From positions 118,662 through 182,661 of the forward strand of contig DJYO01000031.1 in NCBI GenBank assembly GCA_002450155.1: DNA of 64,000 nt, read 5' to 3'. The DNA is from Mageeibacillus sp. UBA6976 (GTDB lineage: Bacteria; Bacillota; Clostridia; Saccharofermentanales; Saccharofermentanaceae). This document shows, piece by piece, positions 24,591 through 33,474 of the stretch; the stretch's first letter is position 1, and every line of letters starts with the position of its first letter. The position numbers were made by a program, and so were the translations under genes. The notes below the pieces were generated by a model that worked only from the letters and a program-made list of their open reading frames with translations, had not been told where the DNA came from and searched no databases.

Positions 24591-25676
24591 ATGCACAAGA
24601 GACTTTATATACCGGGTCCGGTAGAAGTTACAGATGATGTATTAGAGAAGATGGCAACTCCAATGATCGGCCACAGGACCAAGGATGCATCCGCTCTTCA
24701 GCAGTCTATCTCCGAGAAGATGCAGAAGGTAATGCAGACCAAGAACACGATCGTCCTGTCCACTTCGTCCGGCAGCGGACTCATGGAGGGCGCAGTCAGG
24801 TCATTCACTAAGAACAGAGCAGCAGTATTCTCTATCGGCGCTTTCGGTAAGAGATGGTACAAGATGTGTACAGCTAACGGCATCGCAGCAGATCTTTTTG
24901 AATCCGAGTTAGGACAGATCACAACATGCGAGATGCTGGATCAGGCTCTTGCTACAGGCAAATATGACCTTATCACCATAACTCAGAATGAGACTTCAAC
25001 AGGTGTGCATAATCCTATGGCTAAGCTTGCTGAAGTATATAAGAAGTATCCGGACGTTATCGTATGCGTAGATGCCGTATCTTCTATGGGTGGCGATCTT
25101 ATACCTGTAGATGAGCTCGGTATCGATGTCTGCATCACTTCATCCCAGAAGTGCCTCGGCCTGCCTCCGGGACTTGCCATTGCATCTGTATCAGACAAGG
25201 CAATAGCCAAGGCTGAGACCGTTGAGAACAGAGGTCTTTATTTCGATTATCTGGAGCTCGTTAAGTTTGTTAAGGAGAAGCCTTATCAGTATCCTTCCAC
25301 TCCTTCCGAGTCCCACATGTTCGCTCTCGACTATCAGCTTGATAAGATCCTTGAAGAAGGTATCGTAAACAGATATAACAGACATGTGGAGATGGCCGAG
25401 ATCGTAAGAGACTGGGCAAGAGAGAACTGCGAGCTGTATTCTGACCCTGATAACCTCTCAGTTACCGTTACATGTATAACCAATACAACAGGTCTTGCTT
25501 TTTCTGATATCAACAAGGCGATGGGTGATAGAGGATATCTCATGAGCAACGGTTACGGCCCTCTTAAGGACAAGACCTTCAGGATCGCACATATGGCAGA
25601 TACAACAGTAGATGACATCAAGGTGATGCTCAAAGACCTCACCGAGGTTATCGCTGAACTTAAGGCAAGAGCATAA
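24591..25676 (+). CDS. Class V aminotransferase (serine pathway type)
   Basis: A 361-aa PLP enzyme of the alanine-glyoxylate / serine-pyruvate aminotransferase group. It starts with the family motif LYIPGPVEVTDDVLEKMATPMIGHR (split over residues 4-28), has VCVDAVSSMGGDLIPVD with the PLP-binding Asp, and the PLP lysine Lys187 in SSQKCLGLPPG. In clostridia lacking a normal SerC, this type sits with serA and is taken to make phosphoserine from 3-phosphohydroxypyruvate. serA follows 20 bases later, supporting that use; a serine-glyoxylate role cannot be excluded from sequence alone. Confidence 0.85.
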   Translation: MHKRLYIPGPVEVTDDVLEKMATPMIGHRTKDASALQQSISEKMQKVMQTKNTIVLSTSSGSGLMEGAVRSFTKNRAAVFSIGAFGKRWYKMCTANGIAADLFESELGQITTCEMLDQALATGKYDLITITQNETSTGVHNPMAKLAEVYKKYPDVIVCVDAVSSMGGDLIPVDELGIDVCITSSQKCLGLPPGLAIASVSDKAIAKAETVENRGLYFDYLELVKFVKEKPYQYPSTPSESHMFALDYQLDKILEEGIVNRYNRHVEMAEIVRDWARENCELYSDPDNLSVTVTCITNTTGLAFSDINKAMGDRGYLMSNGYGPLKDKTFRIAHMADTTVDDIKVMLKDLTEVIAELKARA

Positions 25677-25696
25677 TTAGCAGGAGGAGATATAGC

Positions 25697-27319
25697 ATGA
25701 AGATCCTTATTACAGAGAGTATCGCAGACGAGAGCGTTAAGTATCTCAAGGACCGCGGATATGAGGTTGAGGAATACCTCGGCCATACACAGGAGGAGAT
25801 CGAAGAACATATCAAGGGCTTCGATGCACTCATCATCAGATCAGCTACCAAGGTAGGCGAGCCTTTGCTTGCTAATGCAGATTGCCTTAAGGCAGTAGGC
25901 AGAGCAGGTACAGGTATCGACAACATCGACGTTAAGGCCTGCACAGAGCACGGCATCATCGCACTCAACACACCTACAGCTAACAATATCGCTGCAGGTG
26001 AGCTCGCAGTAGGTCTTGCTTTCTGCGTATTCAGAAATATCTGCGATGCCAACGAGGGCGTACATACAGGTGATTTCAGAAGAGGAAACTGGACAGGATA
26101 TGAGTTAGAGGGCAAGACAGTTGGTATCATCGGCCTCGGCAGGATCGGCTCCATCGTAGCAAGAAAACTCAAGGGCATAGGCATGAATGCCATTGCATAC
26201 GATCCTTATATCCCTGCAGAGAAGTTCGACAGATTAGGTGTAAGACGCTGCCAGACATTAGATGAGCTCCTTATGGAAGCTGATCTTATCACGCTCCATA
26301 CACCTAAGACAAAAGAGACATACAACATGATCGCCAAGGAGCAGCTCTATAAGTGCAAGAGAGGTGTCAGGATCGTTAATGCCGCAAGAGGCGGTCTCAT
26401 CAACGAGCAGGATCTTGCTGATGCATTGGCTGAAGGCCAGGTTGCAGCAGCTGCGATCGACGTATTTGATAAGGAGCCTTCCTACAACAGGAAACCGGGC
26501 GAGCAGGAGTTTGACAATGTACTTATCCATGCTCCTCACTGCTACATCACACCTCACCTCGGAGCTTCTACTGTTGAGGCTACAGCCAAGGTAGGTCAGG
26601 GCATCGTAGAGCTTGTTGACGGCGCTCTCAAGGGCGAGCTTGTTGCAGCTATCAACATGCCTCAGTTCTCCGGTTCCATGGAGGAGATCAAGCCTTACTG
26701 CTCACTTGCAGAGAAGATCGGTCGGATGTATTTCCAGGCTGAGAATATGCCTATCAAGAAGGTTGAAGTAAGATACAGAGGTGAGCTTGCCGAGAATTCC
26801 GGTACGAGCATCATCACCCTCTCTCTCATGATGGGTCTGCTTAAGGGTATGGGCAACGATCACGTATCCTATGTAAATGCAGCCGAGAATATCGAGGAGT
26901 GCGGCATTGAGGTCGTAGAGACAAAGACAGATTCCATCCAGAAGTACAACAACCTCATCAATGTTGTATTCTTCACAGAGGACGGCAGAGAACTCAAGAT
27001 CAACGGTACGGTATTCGGACCTGATACAGAGGTTATCGTATCTTTCTTCGGTTACGAGATGAACTGCCCTCTGTCATCTACTGTTCTTGCCATCAAGAAC
27101 AATGACGTTCCCGGCGTTATCGGCAGGATCGCAACCATCCTCGGCAAGCACAACATCAATATCGCTTCCATGCACTGGGGCAGAAAGAACCAGGATGGTT
27201 CTGACAACCCGCACGCACAGGCTTTCGTTGCTGTTGAGCAGGCTGTTTCCAAGGACATCATAGATGAGCTCTCAGCTGCTGAGGGCGTGCTCAGAGTATC
27301 ACTTCTTGAGCTTGAGTAA
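25697..27319 (+). CDS. serA: D-3-phosphoglycerate dehydrogenase, long form
   Basis: A 540-aa NAD-dependent enzyme that opens serine synthesis. Domain order: substrate-binding half, Rossmann fold with VGIIGLGRIGSIVARKL (about 143-159), catalytic Arg region AARGGLIN, Glu and His (the PHLGAST segment near 290), then the allosteric substrate-binding domain and a C-terminal ACT domain (about 455-540, DVPGVIGRIATILGKHNINIA) that senses serine. The length fits the long form. SD AGGAGGAG precedes the ATG. It is the second gene of a two-gene operon ended by a strong terminator. Confidence 0.95.
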   Translation: MKILITESIADESVKYLKDRGYEVEEYLGHTQEEIEEHIKGFDALIIRSATKVGEPLLANADCLKAVGRAGTGIDNIDVKACTEHGIIALNTPTANNIAAGELAVGLAFCVFRNICDANEGVHTGDFRRGNWTGYELEGKTVGIIGLGRIGSIVARKLKGIGMNAIAYDPYIPAEKFDRLGVRRCQTLDELLMEADLITLHTPKTKETYNMIAKEQLYKCKRGVRIVNAARGGLINEQDLADALAEGQVAAAAIDVFDKEPSYNRKPGEQEFDNVLIHAPHCYITPHLGASTVEATAKVGQGIVELVDGALKGELVAAINMPQFSGSMEEIKPYCSLAEKIGRMYFQAENMPIKKVEVRYRGELAENSGTSIITLSLMMGLLKGMGNDHVSYVNAAENIEECGIEVVETKTDSIQKYNNLINVVFFTEDGRELKINGTVFGPDTEVIVSFFGYEMNCPLSSTVLAIKNNDVPGVIGRIATILGKHNINIASMHWGRKNQDGSDNPHAQAFVAVEQAVSKDIIDELSAAEGVLRVSLLELE

Positions 27320-27342
27320 TATCACAATAGGATCATGAGTTA

Positions 27343-27373
27343 CAGGGCCAGCATTATGCGGCCCTGTTTTTTT
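27343..27373 (+). terminator. serA terminator
   Basis: CAGGGCC (27343-27349) pairs with GGCCCTG (27360-27366), followed by seven T. The T-run runs into the -35 box of the next gene. Confidence 0.9.
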
Positions 27374-27400
27374 GCAAACCTCCTGCCTAAGATATAGAAT
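27372..27400 (+). promoter_or_regulatory. Promoter TTGCAA-17-TAGAAT
   Basis: -35 at 27372-27377 and -10 at 27395-27400; the ATG at 27407 falls at the expected start of transcription, so a leaderless mRNA is likely. Confidence 0.65.
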
Positions 27401-27406
27401 ATCCCT

Positions 27407-28429
27407 ATGTATTACCATTATGACAACCGGCAAGGCTGGCTCGGAGGTCCCTGCGGCCTTACAAGATATAAGGGCAGGTACCATCTTTTTTACCAGTACT
27501 ATCCCCATGCAAACCACTATGGTCCTATGTATTGGGGACATCTGGTAAGCGACGATCTCATAAGCTTTGAAGACCTGGGACTCGCGCTTGCTCCTGATTC
27601 CGAGGAGCTGGGGTTCGGATGCTCATCGGGCTGCGCTGTAACCTTCGGGGATAAGATATATTTATTCTATGGATCTGTGTCAGAAGAAGGGGAGGGGGTA
27701 TCTCTTGCAGTATCCTCTGACGGTCTTGAGTTTGAGAAGAAGGGCAGGATCCTTAAGGCTCCCCCGGGATCCAGATTCAGGACTCCCTTTGTATTTGAGT
27801 ACCAGGGCAGCTTCAGGATGCTGGTAGGCTCCGGATACAGGGTACTCATGTACACCTCTGAAGATCTGTATAACTGGACAGATGAAACTGAGCTAATGTG
27901 CGATTCAAGATTCGGCCTTACCATAGAATATCCCCAGCTTATCGAGCTTAAGGGCAAATGGATCCTTGTTATCCAGGGCGAGAGGCATATGCCATCCAAG
28001 GTCTTATTCGCCAGTGGTAGTTTTGACGGCAAAACATTTGAATTTGATGAAACGGATACAGGCGCAAGTTTCATTCCCATCGAGACCGGACCCGAGTTCT
28101 ATAGCCCTGTAAGCTATAAGGATATCATTATAGGCTGGATGTACTCAACGAGGTTTACATATGCAAGCGCACTGTCTTCTCCCAGGACTTTGAGTCTTGA
28201 CGAAGGCAGGCCCTGTCTTAAGGTTATAGACGGCCTTAAAGGAAGGCTCAAGGATGAGAGCAGGTTCGTAAGATATGAGAACGGAAGGCTCGAGATATTA
28301 TTTGAGCACCGTGTGCTCTGGTCTAAGGCATATGCCCATGGACCTGATATAAAAACGCTTGAAGATGTGGGAACAGTGGAAGTTTTTATGGAGGACGGCA
28401 CGGAGAACGTGTCACTGTTTATATGCTGA
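27407..28429 (+). CDS. GH32-fold protein lacking catalytic aspartates
   Basis: A 340-aa five-bladed propeller of the GH32 (invertase/levanase) type, without the usual C-terminal beta-sandwich. Family landmarks are visible: YHLFYQYYPHANHYGPMYWGH, a WTSDD-like SDDLISFEDLG, and IEYPQLI. But the nucleophile motif WMNDPNG reads WLGGPCG (Asp to Gly14), and the transition-state motif RDP reads RTP (Thr126). The acid/base Glu is kept (Glu174, IEYP for ECP). It therefore should not hydrolyse fructosides by the known mechanism and may be a binding protein or use other residues. The next gene overlaps its end by 7 bases. Confidence 0.8.
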   Translation: MYYHYDNRQGWLGGPCGLTRYKGRYHLFYQYYPHANHYGPMYWGHLVSDDLISFEDLGLALAPDSEELGFGCSSGCAVTFGDKIYLFYGSVSEEGEGVSLAVSSDGLEFEKKGRILKAPPGSRFRTPFVFEYQGSFRMLVGSGYRVLMYTSEDLYNWTDETELMCDSRFGLTIEYPQLIELKGKWILVIQGERHMPSKVLFASGSFDGKTFEFDETDTGASFIPIETGPEFYSPVSYKDIIIGWMYSTRFTYASALSSPRTLSLDEGRPCLKVIDGLKGRLKDESRFVRYENGRLEILFEHRVLWSKAYAHGPDIKTLEDVGTVEVFMEDGTENVSLFIC

Positions 28430-29019
28430 AAAGGCCCGAACTTATTAGCTGTAACAATGTTACAGCGGTTTTTAAGGAGATTGGAGAAGATAGCGAGAAG
28501 CTAAGCGGGATCCCGGAAGGTTTTGGTCCTTTATACAGGCTGGACAGACCTGTAAGCGGGATAATGCTCCTGGTAAGACCGGGCCATGACTGCGAGGTAG
28601 AACATAAGGATTATTATCTTGTCTGCAAGGGCGATCCGGGAGCACGTGGTATCATGGAGGATCTTTTGTACCATGACCCGAGGCAGAACCGGAGCTTCCC
28701 TGTTAAGAAGATGCGCAAGGGGGTTAAGAGCGCCAGACTGAGCTATGAGACAATAGCTTATGATAAGGATAATGATCTGTCTCTTGTTAAGGCCTGTCTT
28801 GATACCGGGAGGACTCATCAGATAAGGTGCCAGTTTGCAAGCCGCGGGATGCCTCTTGCAGGGGACGGCAGGTACGGCAGCAGGATAAAATGTGATATTG
28901 CCCTCATCTGCAAAGAAGTGGGTTTTACATCTGAGGGCAAGGAGTATATAGTTTCAGTGGAGCTGCCCGGGCAGTATCCGTGGACTTTGTTCAAGGTTAA
29001 GGATCAATATGGTGAATAA
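28423..29019 (+). CDS. Short RluA-type pseudouridine synthase
   Basis: A 198-aa protein of the RluA/RsuA pseudouridine synthase fold. The catalytic motif is YRLDRPVSG (Asp41, where HRLDxxTSG is usual), followed further on by RTHQIRCQFASRG and PLAGDGRYG, the second and third family motifs. It is about 100 residues shorter than RluA proteins, with no S4 domain and a compressed N-terminus. The catalytic Asp is kept, so it is probably active on an RNA that cannot be named. It overlaps the genes on both sides (7 and 11 bases), so translation is coupled. Confidence 0.8.
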   Translation: MLKRPELISCNNVTAVFKEIGEDSEKLSGIPEGFGPLYRLDRPVSGIMLLVRPGHDCEVEHKDYYLVCKGDPGARGIMEDLLYHDPRQNRSFPVKKMRKGVKSARLSYETIAYDKDNDLSLVKACLDTGRTHQIRCQFASRGMPLAGDGRYGSRIKCDIALICKEVGFTSEGKEYIVSVELPGQYPWTLFKVKDQYGE

Positions 29020-29719
29020 TGCATTATCAAAAAAGAGATTTCATGCCGTTTATCTTGTATCGGTACTATATGTAATACTTACTTATCTGTATCCGGTACT
29101 GTTCGTTTGGCTCTGGTATACAAACCCGCATTCAACTGACTTGTATATGCTCAGTTATGAACTGAACTTCAGGAATGTGCTGACTTTCCTTCCGCTGTTG
29201 GTGCCGGTTATCTTATTCTGGGTCAATCTTGTTGTAGCTGTTACAAACCGCAAGAAACCAAGTGATGTATTTTACACGATGAACGTGATAATGAAGTACG
29301 GACTGATCCCGTTCTATCTGATCGGAGGATGTATTATAGCGTTGCTCATAATGCTTATAATATCTCCCGTTATCATCATGGTATTCGTTACGCCTCCTGC
29401 TGTAACGATCCTTACCATAATCGGTTATCTGTCACTGATAGGAACGCTGCCGGTAGGACTTGCGTCTATCATAAAGGGATGCAAGGATAAATTCATCCAT
29501 CCTGCGCTGGGAGTATTCTACGGTATAGCACAGTTCTTTTTCGGCTTTGATGTCCTGTCTACGATGGGGATGTCCCTTAACTTCAAAAAGCACAGGAAAC
29601 TCTCTTTGGTACTGCTCATACTGCTGATAATATTTACCATACTTGCGATACTGGTTCTTGTACTATGGGCAGGCGTAGTAATAACCCTTATTGCAGAGTT
29701 TGTAAACAGGGCAGGCTAA
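29009..29719 (+). CDS. Polytopic membrane protein of unknown function
   Basis: A 236-aa protein with about six hydrophobic spans (around 13-33, 52-75, 92-112, 113-135, 140-155 and 200-230) and a short cytoplasmic NRKKPSD loop. I do not recognise a family. It starts inside the end of the RluA-like gene and ends three bases before the convergent DUF2298 gene with no terminator between them. Confidence 0.7.
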   Translation: MVNNALSKKRFHAVYLVSVLYVILTYLYPVLFVWLWYTNPHSTDLYMLSYELNFRNVLTFLPLLVPVILFWVNLVVAVTNRKKPSDVFYTMNVIMKYGLIPFYLIGGCIIALLIMLIISPVIIMVFVTPPAVTILTIIGYLSLIGTLPVGLASIIKGCKDKFIHPALGVFYGIAQFFFGFDVLSTMGMSLNFKKHRKLSLVLLILLIIFTILAILVLVLWAGVVITLIAEFVNRAG

Positions 29720-29722
29720 AGC

Positions 29723-32359
29723 TTAGTTTCTGGGCGTTACTTTAAAGATATTGAGGTTCTCTGATAAGAATACGCTCTCGCCAAGTTGCTGGAATGTATA
29801 GGTATTATCGTAGTTATATTTGTAGTATTCCAGATTGCCGCAGATGATATATTCGATATCGTACTTATCGATTATCGACTGTACTTCCTGCACGTTCTGG
29901 CTGAGGTACAGGATATCGATATCCTGATGTCTCGGAGTGATATAGAGTTTCCATACGTCACGCTCAGGATCCGGTACGAGGAGATCTGACTCCTTGTCAA
30001 CTATGCCGTGATATCTCCAGAGCCATTCGTGAGTCTGCCAGCCGAATACGGTAGGAAGTCCCGTATAGCTTGATACAATGCTGCCGTCAGTATAGCTGTC
30101 TGCATATGCTTCGCAGATGACAGGAGAGCCTTTTACATTCTCGTTCAGCCATGCTATGGCATCGTAGTAGGATCTAAGACCGCCCTGGGGTATATAGGCT
30201 ATAGGGCAATAGTGGTCTTCCATATAAGCTGTGCCGTCAAGACCTTTGAAATTAGACGGGCTTAAGTCATCGCCGCATCTCTGCTTTAAGGCTGCCATCG
30301 TATAGTGGGCAGGGATAAAGAGCATTGCGAGAAAGACTACCGATACGGCAAGCATGGCGCTTGAGAAAGAACCTTCTCTGTTTACTATCCACATGAGCCT
30401 TATTATGGAGTAGATCATGGCAACTGACAGGATAATAAAGGCTGCGAATGCGAACTTGAACATGGTATTTGATCTGAGATAACCTCCGGTGTAGATATCT
30501 CTTACATAGAATATCTCGGGGGCGATTATGAGCATGATGCCTACTACCACCATTCCGCAGCAGAATACATCAGCGAGGTTTCTCTTGCAAAAGAATGCCT
30601 GCACGGGATTTGTATAAACATATTCGTCGCCTATTACCGTGGATCTGAAGGTTTTATTCTTAAGTTCTTTGGCGCTTGCCTTGCGTCTGTTTTGTGTTAA
30701 TACCGTGACCACGAGGAAGGTGATGCAGATGATGAGATGTGTTCCCCATAAGATAAAGAGCTGGTACAGCGGTGAGTGGTTAACACACTTGCCCAGTGAA
30801 TTGGAGATCATATCAAAGTTCAGGTTGAAGGGGAGACTTACTATATGACCTAAAGTGAACATAAAGCTCATCTGGAATGATGTCCTGGTAAGAGCTCCCG
30901 GGGTATATACCGAGATAAGGTATGAGACGAACAAAAGCATGGCCTGAGCGAATATATGAAGGACCGGCCTGTCTCCGAAGAGAAGGTATAAGCCTAATAT
31001 GCCAAAGGTGTTTAATGCAAAGTAGATCCCTCCCGGAATATCGCAGAAGACCTTGGATCTTACTGTATTTACGACAAAGACCGTCATGGATAGGAAGATA
31101 AAGTAGATAAGAAAATCCCAGTAACTGGTCATCTGAGCTACGCCCAAAAGAACAGATGCGATAACAAACCCGAGAGTAAGAGTTATCTTGTATTCAACGC
31201 CAAGCCTGCCTGAGGGCGAGGAGAAATTATACTTGGATCTCTTGAGGCTGATCTCGGCAGTATGGGGGAGACTTGCCTCTGATATCATGGTGATCGCTAT
31301 GGCCATTATGAGCAGTACCACCATCATGGAGATGACATGAGCGTGAAGATCGCCTACCAGATAGGAGTAGAAGGGAAATTCCTCTATAGTATAGTCCCCT
31401 CCGTTGGTTACCACTTCAGGATTCCATCCTATGTATCTCGTAGAGTCAGGGTAGAAGAAGTTATCCGTTCTTCCCACATCAGCCCCCATCTTTGAGAACA
31501 GATCCAGCAGGCTGTTGCCCAGAGAGTTCTCATCGTAGAAGAAGGAATGGGAATTGCCGAATAAGGATACGGCGCATGCGGTAAGTATTCCTGCAAGGGT
31601 GCGGGTGATCTTATTGCTGTGAAGGCCGAACTTTTCCGCAGTATCGATAAAGAGGGTTCCGATGGAATAACTCATGGCAAGGGGGAGCGCCGTACATGTG
31701 CACATTGCGATGTTATATCCGATGGAAGGTGTAATGCATGTGAACTTGATCAGGAGTGCATATACGAACTGACCAAAGTAATAGTAGTTGATGGGATAGC
31801 CTGAGAGCCACATGTCATTGGCAGGAAGAGTGGAGTTCCTTAACATGGACATGATAAAACCGTAATCCATGAATTTCTCCTGGCCGTTGATATCTGGTAG
31901 GAAGCCCTTGAAATAGCACATCAGTACAAGTGCCAAGGCAAATACACTCTCTTCTACCGCTATATGGAGAACGTAATCCGGCTCTTTGATCTTGTCCATA
32001 AGGTTCTCGCGCAGAGGCTTGATGCCATAGCATATTCCTGTAACGATGCATATGGCCAGGATGACCAGCGGGAAGTTAAACCTGTAGATCCCGATGTAGG
32101 TAAGAGTCCAGACCAGAAGGCTTACCATCAGTAGCCCCAAGGTCTGTGTAAGGATAAAGCCGCCGCTTGGCATCTGCCTGAAGAGCCGGGTTCCAAGAGG
32201 GAGCGCTGCTATTCCGAATACTGTTAGGAGCGCAGTCCATCTTAAGACCAGCAGGGTATCACTTGCTCCCATGGTACATAGCCCTACAAACAGTAAGAGC
32301 GCAAAGGGAACTAAGAGCAGAAGGTAGTAATACAGCTTGTGACTTTGTTTCTTGACCAT
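29723..32359 (-). CDS. DUF2298 (YYY) multi-span membrane protein
   Basis: An 878-aa protein with many membrane spans and a C-terminal outside domain. The signature PINYYYFGQF (about 193-202), after a DYGFIMSMLRNSTLPANDMW segment, is that of the DUF2298 family, which resembles GT-C glycosyltransferases; the DINGQEKFMD and HAHVISM loops are also typical. It may move a sugar from a lipid carrier to an outside acceptor. Its ATG overlaps the stop of the FAD gene upstream (TAATG), forming an operon with that gene and DUF1015. Confidence 0.85.
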   Translation of the reverse strand: MVKKQSHKLYYYLLLLVPFALLLFVGLCTMGASDTLLVLRWTALLTVFGIAALPLGTRLFRQMPSGGFILTQTLGLLMVSLLVWTLTYIGIYRFNFPLVILAICIVTGICYGIKPLRENLMDKIKEPDYVLHIAVEESVFALALVLMCYFKGFLPDINGQEKFMDYGFIMSMLRNSTLPANDMWLSGYPINYYYFGQFVYALLIKFTCITPSIGYNIAMCTCTALPLAMSYSIGTLFIDTAEKFGLHSNKITRTLAGILTACAVSLFGNSHSFFYDENSLGNSLLDLFSKMGADVGRTDNFFYPDSTRYIGWNPEVVTNGGDYTIEEFPFYSYLVGDLHAHVISMMVVLLIMAIAITMISEASLPHTAEISLKRSKYNFSSPSGRLGVEYKITLTLGFVIASVLLGVAQMTSYWDFLIYFIFLSMTVFVVNTVRSKVFCDIPGGIYFALNTFGILGLYLLFGDRPVLHIFAQAMLLFVSYLISVYTPGALTRTSFQMSFMFTLGHIVSLPFNLNFDMISNSLGKCVNHSPLYQLFILWGTHLIICITFLVVTVLTQNRRKASAKELKNKTFRSTVIGDEYVYTNPVQAFFCKRNLADVFCCGMVVVGIMLIIAPEIFYVRDIYTGGYLRSNTMFKFAFAAFIILSVAMIYSIIRLMWIVNREGSFSSAMLAVSVVFLAMLFIPAHYTMAALKQRCGDDLSPSNFKGLDGTAYMEDHYCPIAYIPQGGLRSYYDAIAWLNENVKGSPVICEAYADSYTDGSIVSSYTGLPTVFGWQTHEWLWRYHGIVDKESDLLVPDPERDVWKLYITPRHQDIDILYLSQNVQEVQSIIDKYDIEYIICGNLEYYKYNYDNTYTFQQLGESVFLSENLNIFKVTPRN

Positions 32360-33474
32360 TAGATATACTCCGCAAGATCAGTTATATCAGGGTGGGGAAG
32401 GCTGTTTTGCGATCCGCTCCGCCCGATTATCTCTGATGTGATTTTGCCCGCAAGTCTTATTACGCTGTCCAGTCTGTTCTTCGGGATCGAGGTACTGCCT
32501 TCAGCTTGTGAGGATGTAAGGCCTGAGGCACATACATAGAGGTCCTCACAGGGGTTGGTGAGATCGATCTCCGGATACTTCTCGGCAAAGGCATATCTTG
32601 TCTTGCTGAGACGGTAGGACTTGATATCAGACTTACGGAGTGATGGATAGAGCTTTCTGAATGCCGAGAAATACTGCTGCATTATGTCGGAATCTGAGGC
32701 TATCCAGATATTGTCGGTTATAGAACATGTTCCGGTAAGGTAGACCACATGTCCGCCGTAGCCTCTCTGGCCGAAGGCGGCAGAATGACCTATTATCCTG
32801 TCAAAGGGCAGTCCCTCAGGAGCCTTGCGTGAATACATCTCGGTAGTAGGTTTCTTTAGGACCATAAGAGCTGATATGCCGGCCTTGTAGGAGATGTTCA
32901 TCATGATATCCCTGAAATCCATGGGGATGTTCAGATTGTGGCTTATGTTGAGGAAGGTCCTGCATGAACCCGTGAATATCAGATACTTGCTGTCGATCAC
33001 ATACCTGGTGGAATTGGTAAGGATACATGTGGTCCTGTAGCCCGGCAGGATGCTCGAAGCACTGAGGGCCGTTATCTCCGTAACGGTAGTGGAGAACAGG
33101 ACATGTCCGCCATGGTCGGTGATGAACTGGATAAGGCTCGAGATAAGGCAGGCGTAACCGCTGTCGAAGTATCCGACCTTACGTATAGAGGCTCTCCCGG
33201 ACCATGCAGTATCAAACCACTTGATCTTGTCATCAACTCCCATCTCCTTGGAAAGGGAAAGTAAAGCCTTATCGCTCTTGCGGATATGGTGGGGGACCAG
33301 CTCGAGATATTCTCTTCCGATCCTGGTATAAGCGCAAAGTCCGCCGGGGGATGCCAGCTCCTCGACTACGGAGACCTTGAACCCTGCCTTGGCAAGCTTC
33401 ATGCCGCAAACGAGTCCGGACATTCCCGCACCGATTATGCATACGGATCTGTCATTTAATGCTTCATCAAACAT
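32359..33474 (-). CDS. FAD-dependent amine-oxidase-like oxidoreductase
   Basis: A 371-aa flavoprotein with the dinucleotide-binding motif VCIIGAGMSGLVCG (about 11-24) followed by the Glu of VVEELASPGGLCA, as in protoporphyrinogen oxidase, phytoene desaturase and UDP-galactopyranose mutase relatives. A C-terminal segment DLYVCASGLTSSQAEGS matches the second FAD contact. The substrate is unknown. Location between DUF1015 and the GT-C-like DUF2298 gene, with overlaps on both sides, suggests a shared pathway, perhaps on a lipid or sugar. Confidence 0.75.
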   Translation of the reverse strand: MFDEALNDRSVCIIGAGMSGLVCGMKLAKAGFKVSVVEELASPGGLCAYTRIGREYLELVPHHIRKSDKALLSLSKEMGVDDKIKWFDTAWSGRASIRKVGYFDSGYACLISSLIQFITDHGGHVLFSTTVTEITALSASSILPGYRTTCILTNSTRYVIDSKYLIFTGSCRTFLNISHNLNIPMDFRDIMMNISYKAGISALMVLKKPTTEMYSRKAPEGLPFDRIIGHSAAFGQRGYGGHVVYLTGTCSITDNIWIASDSDIMQQYFSAFRKLYPSLRKSDIKSYRLSKTRYAFAEKYPEIDLTNPCEDLYVCASGLTSSQAEGSTSIPKNRLDSVIRLAGKITSEIIGRSGSQNSLPHPDITDLAEYI

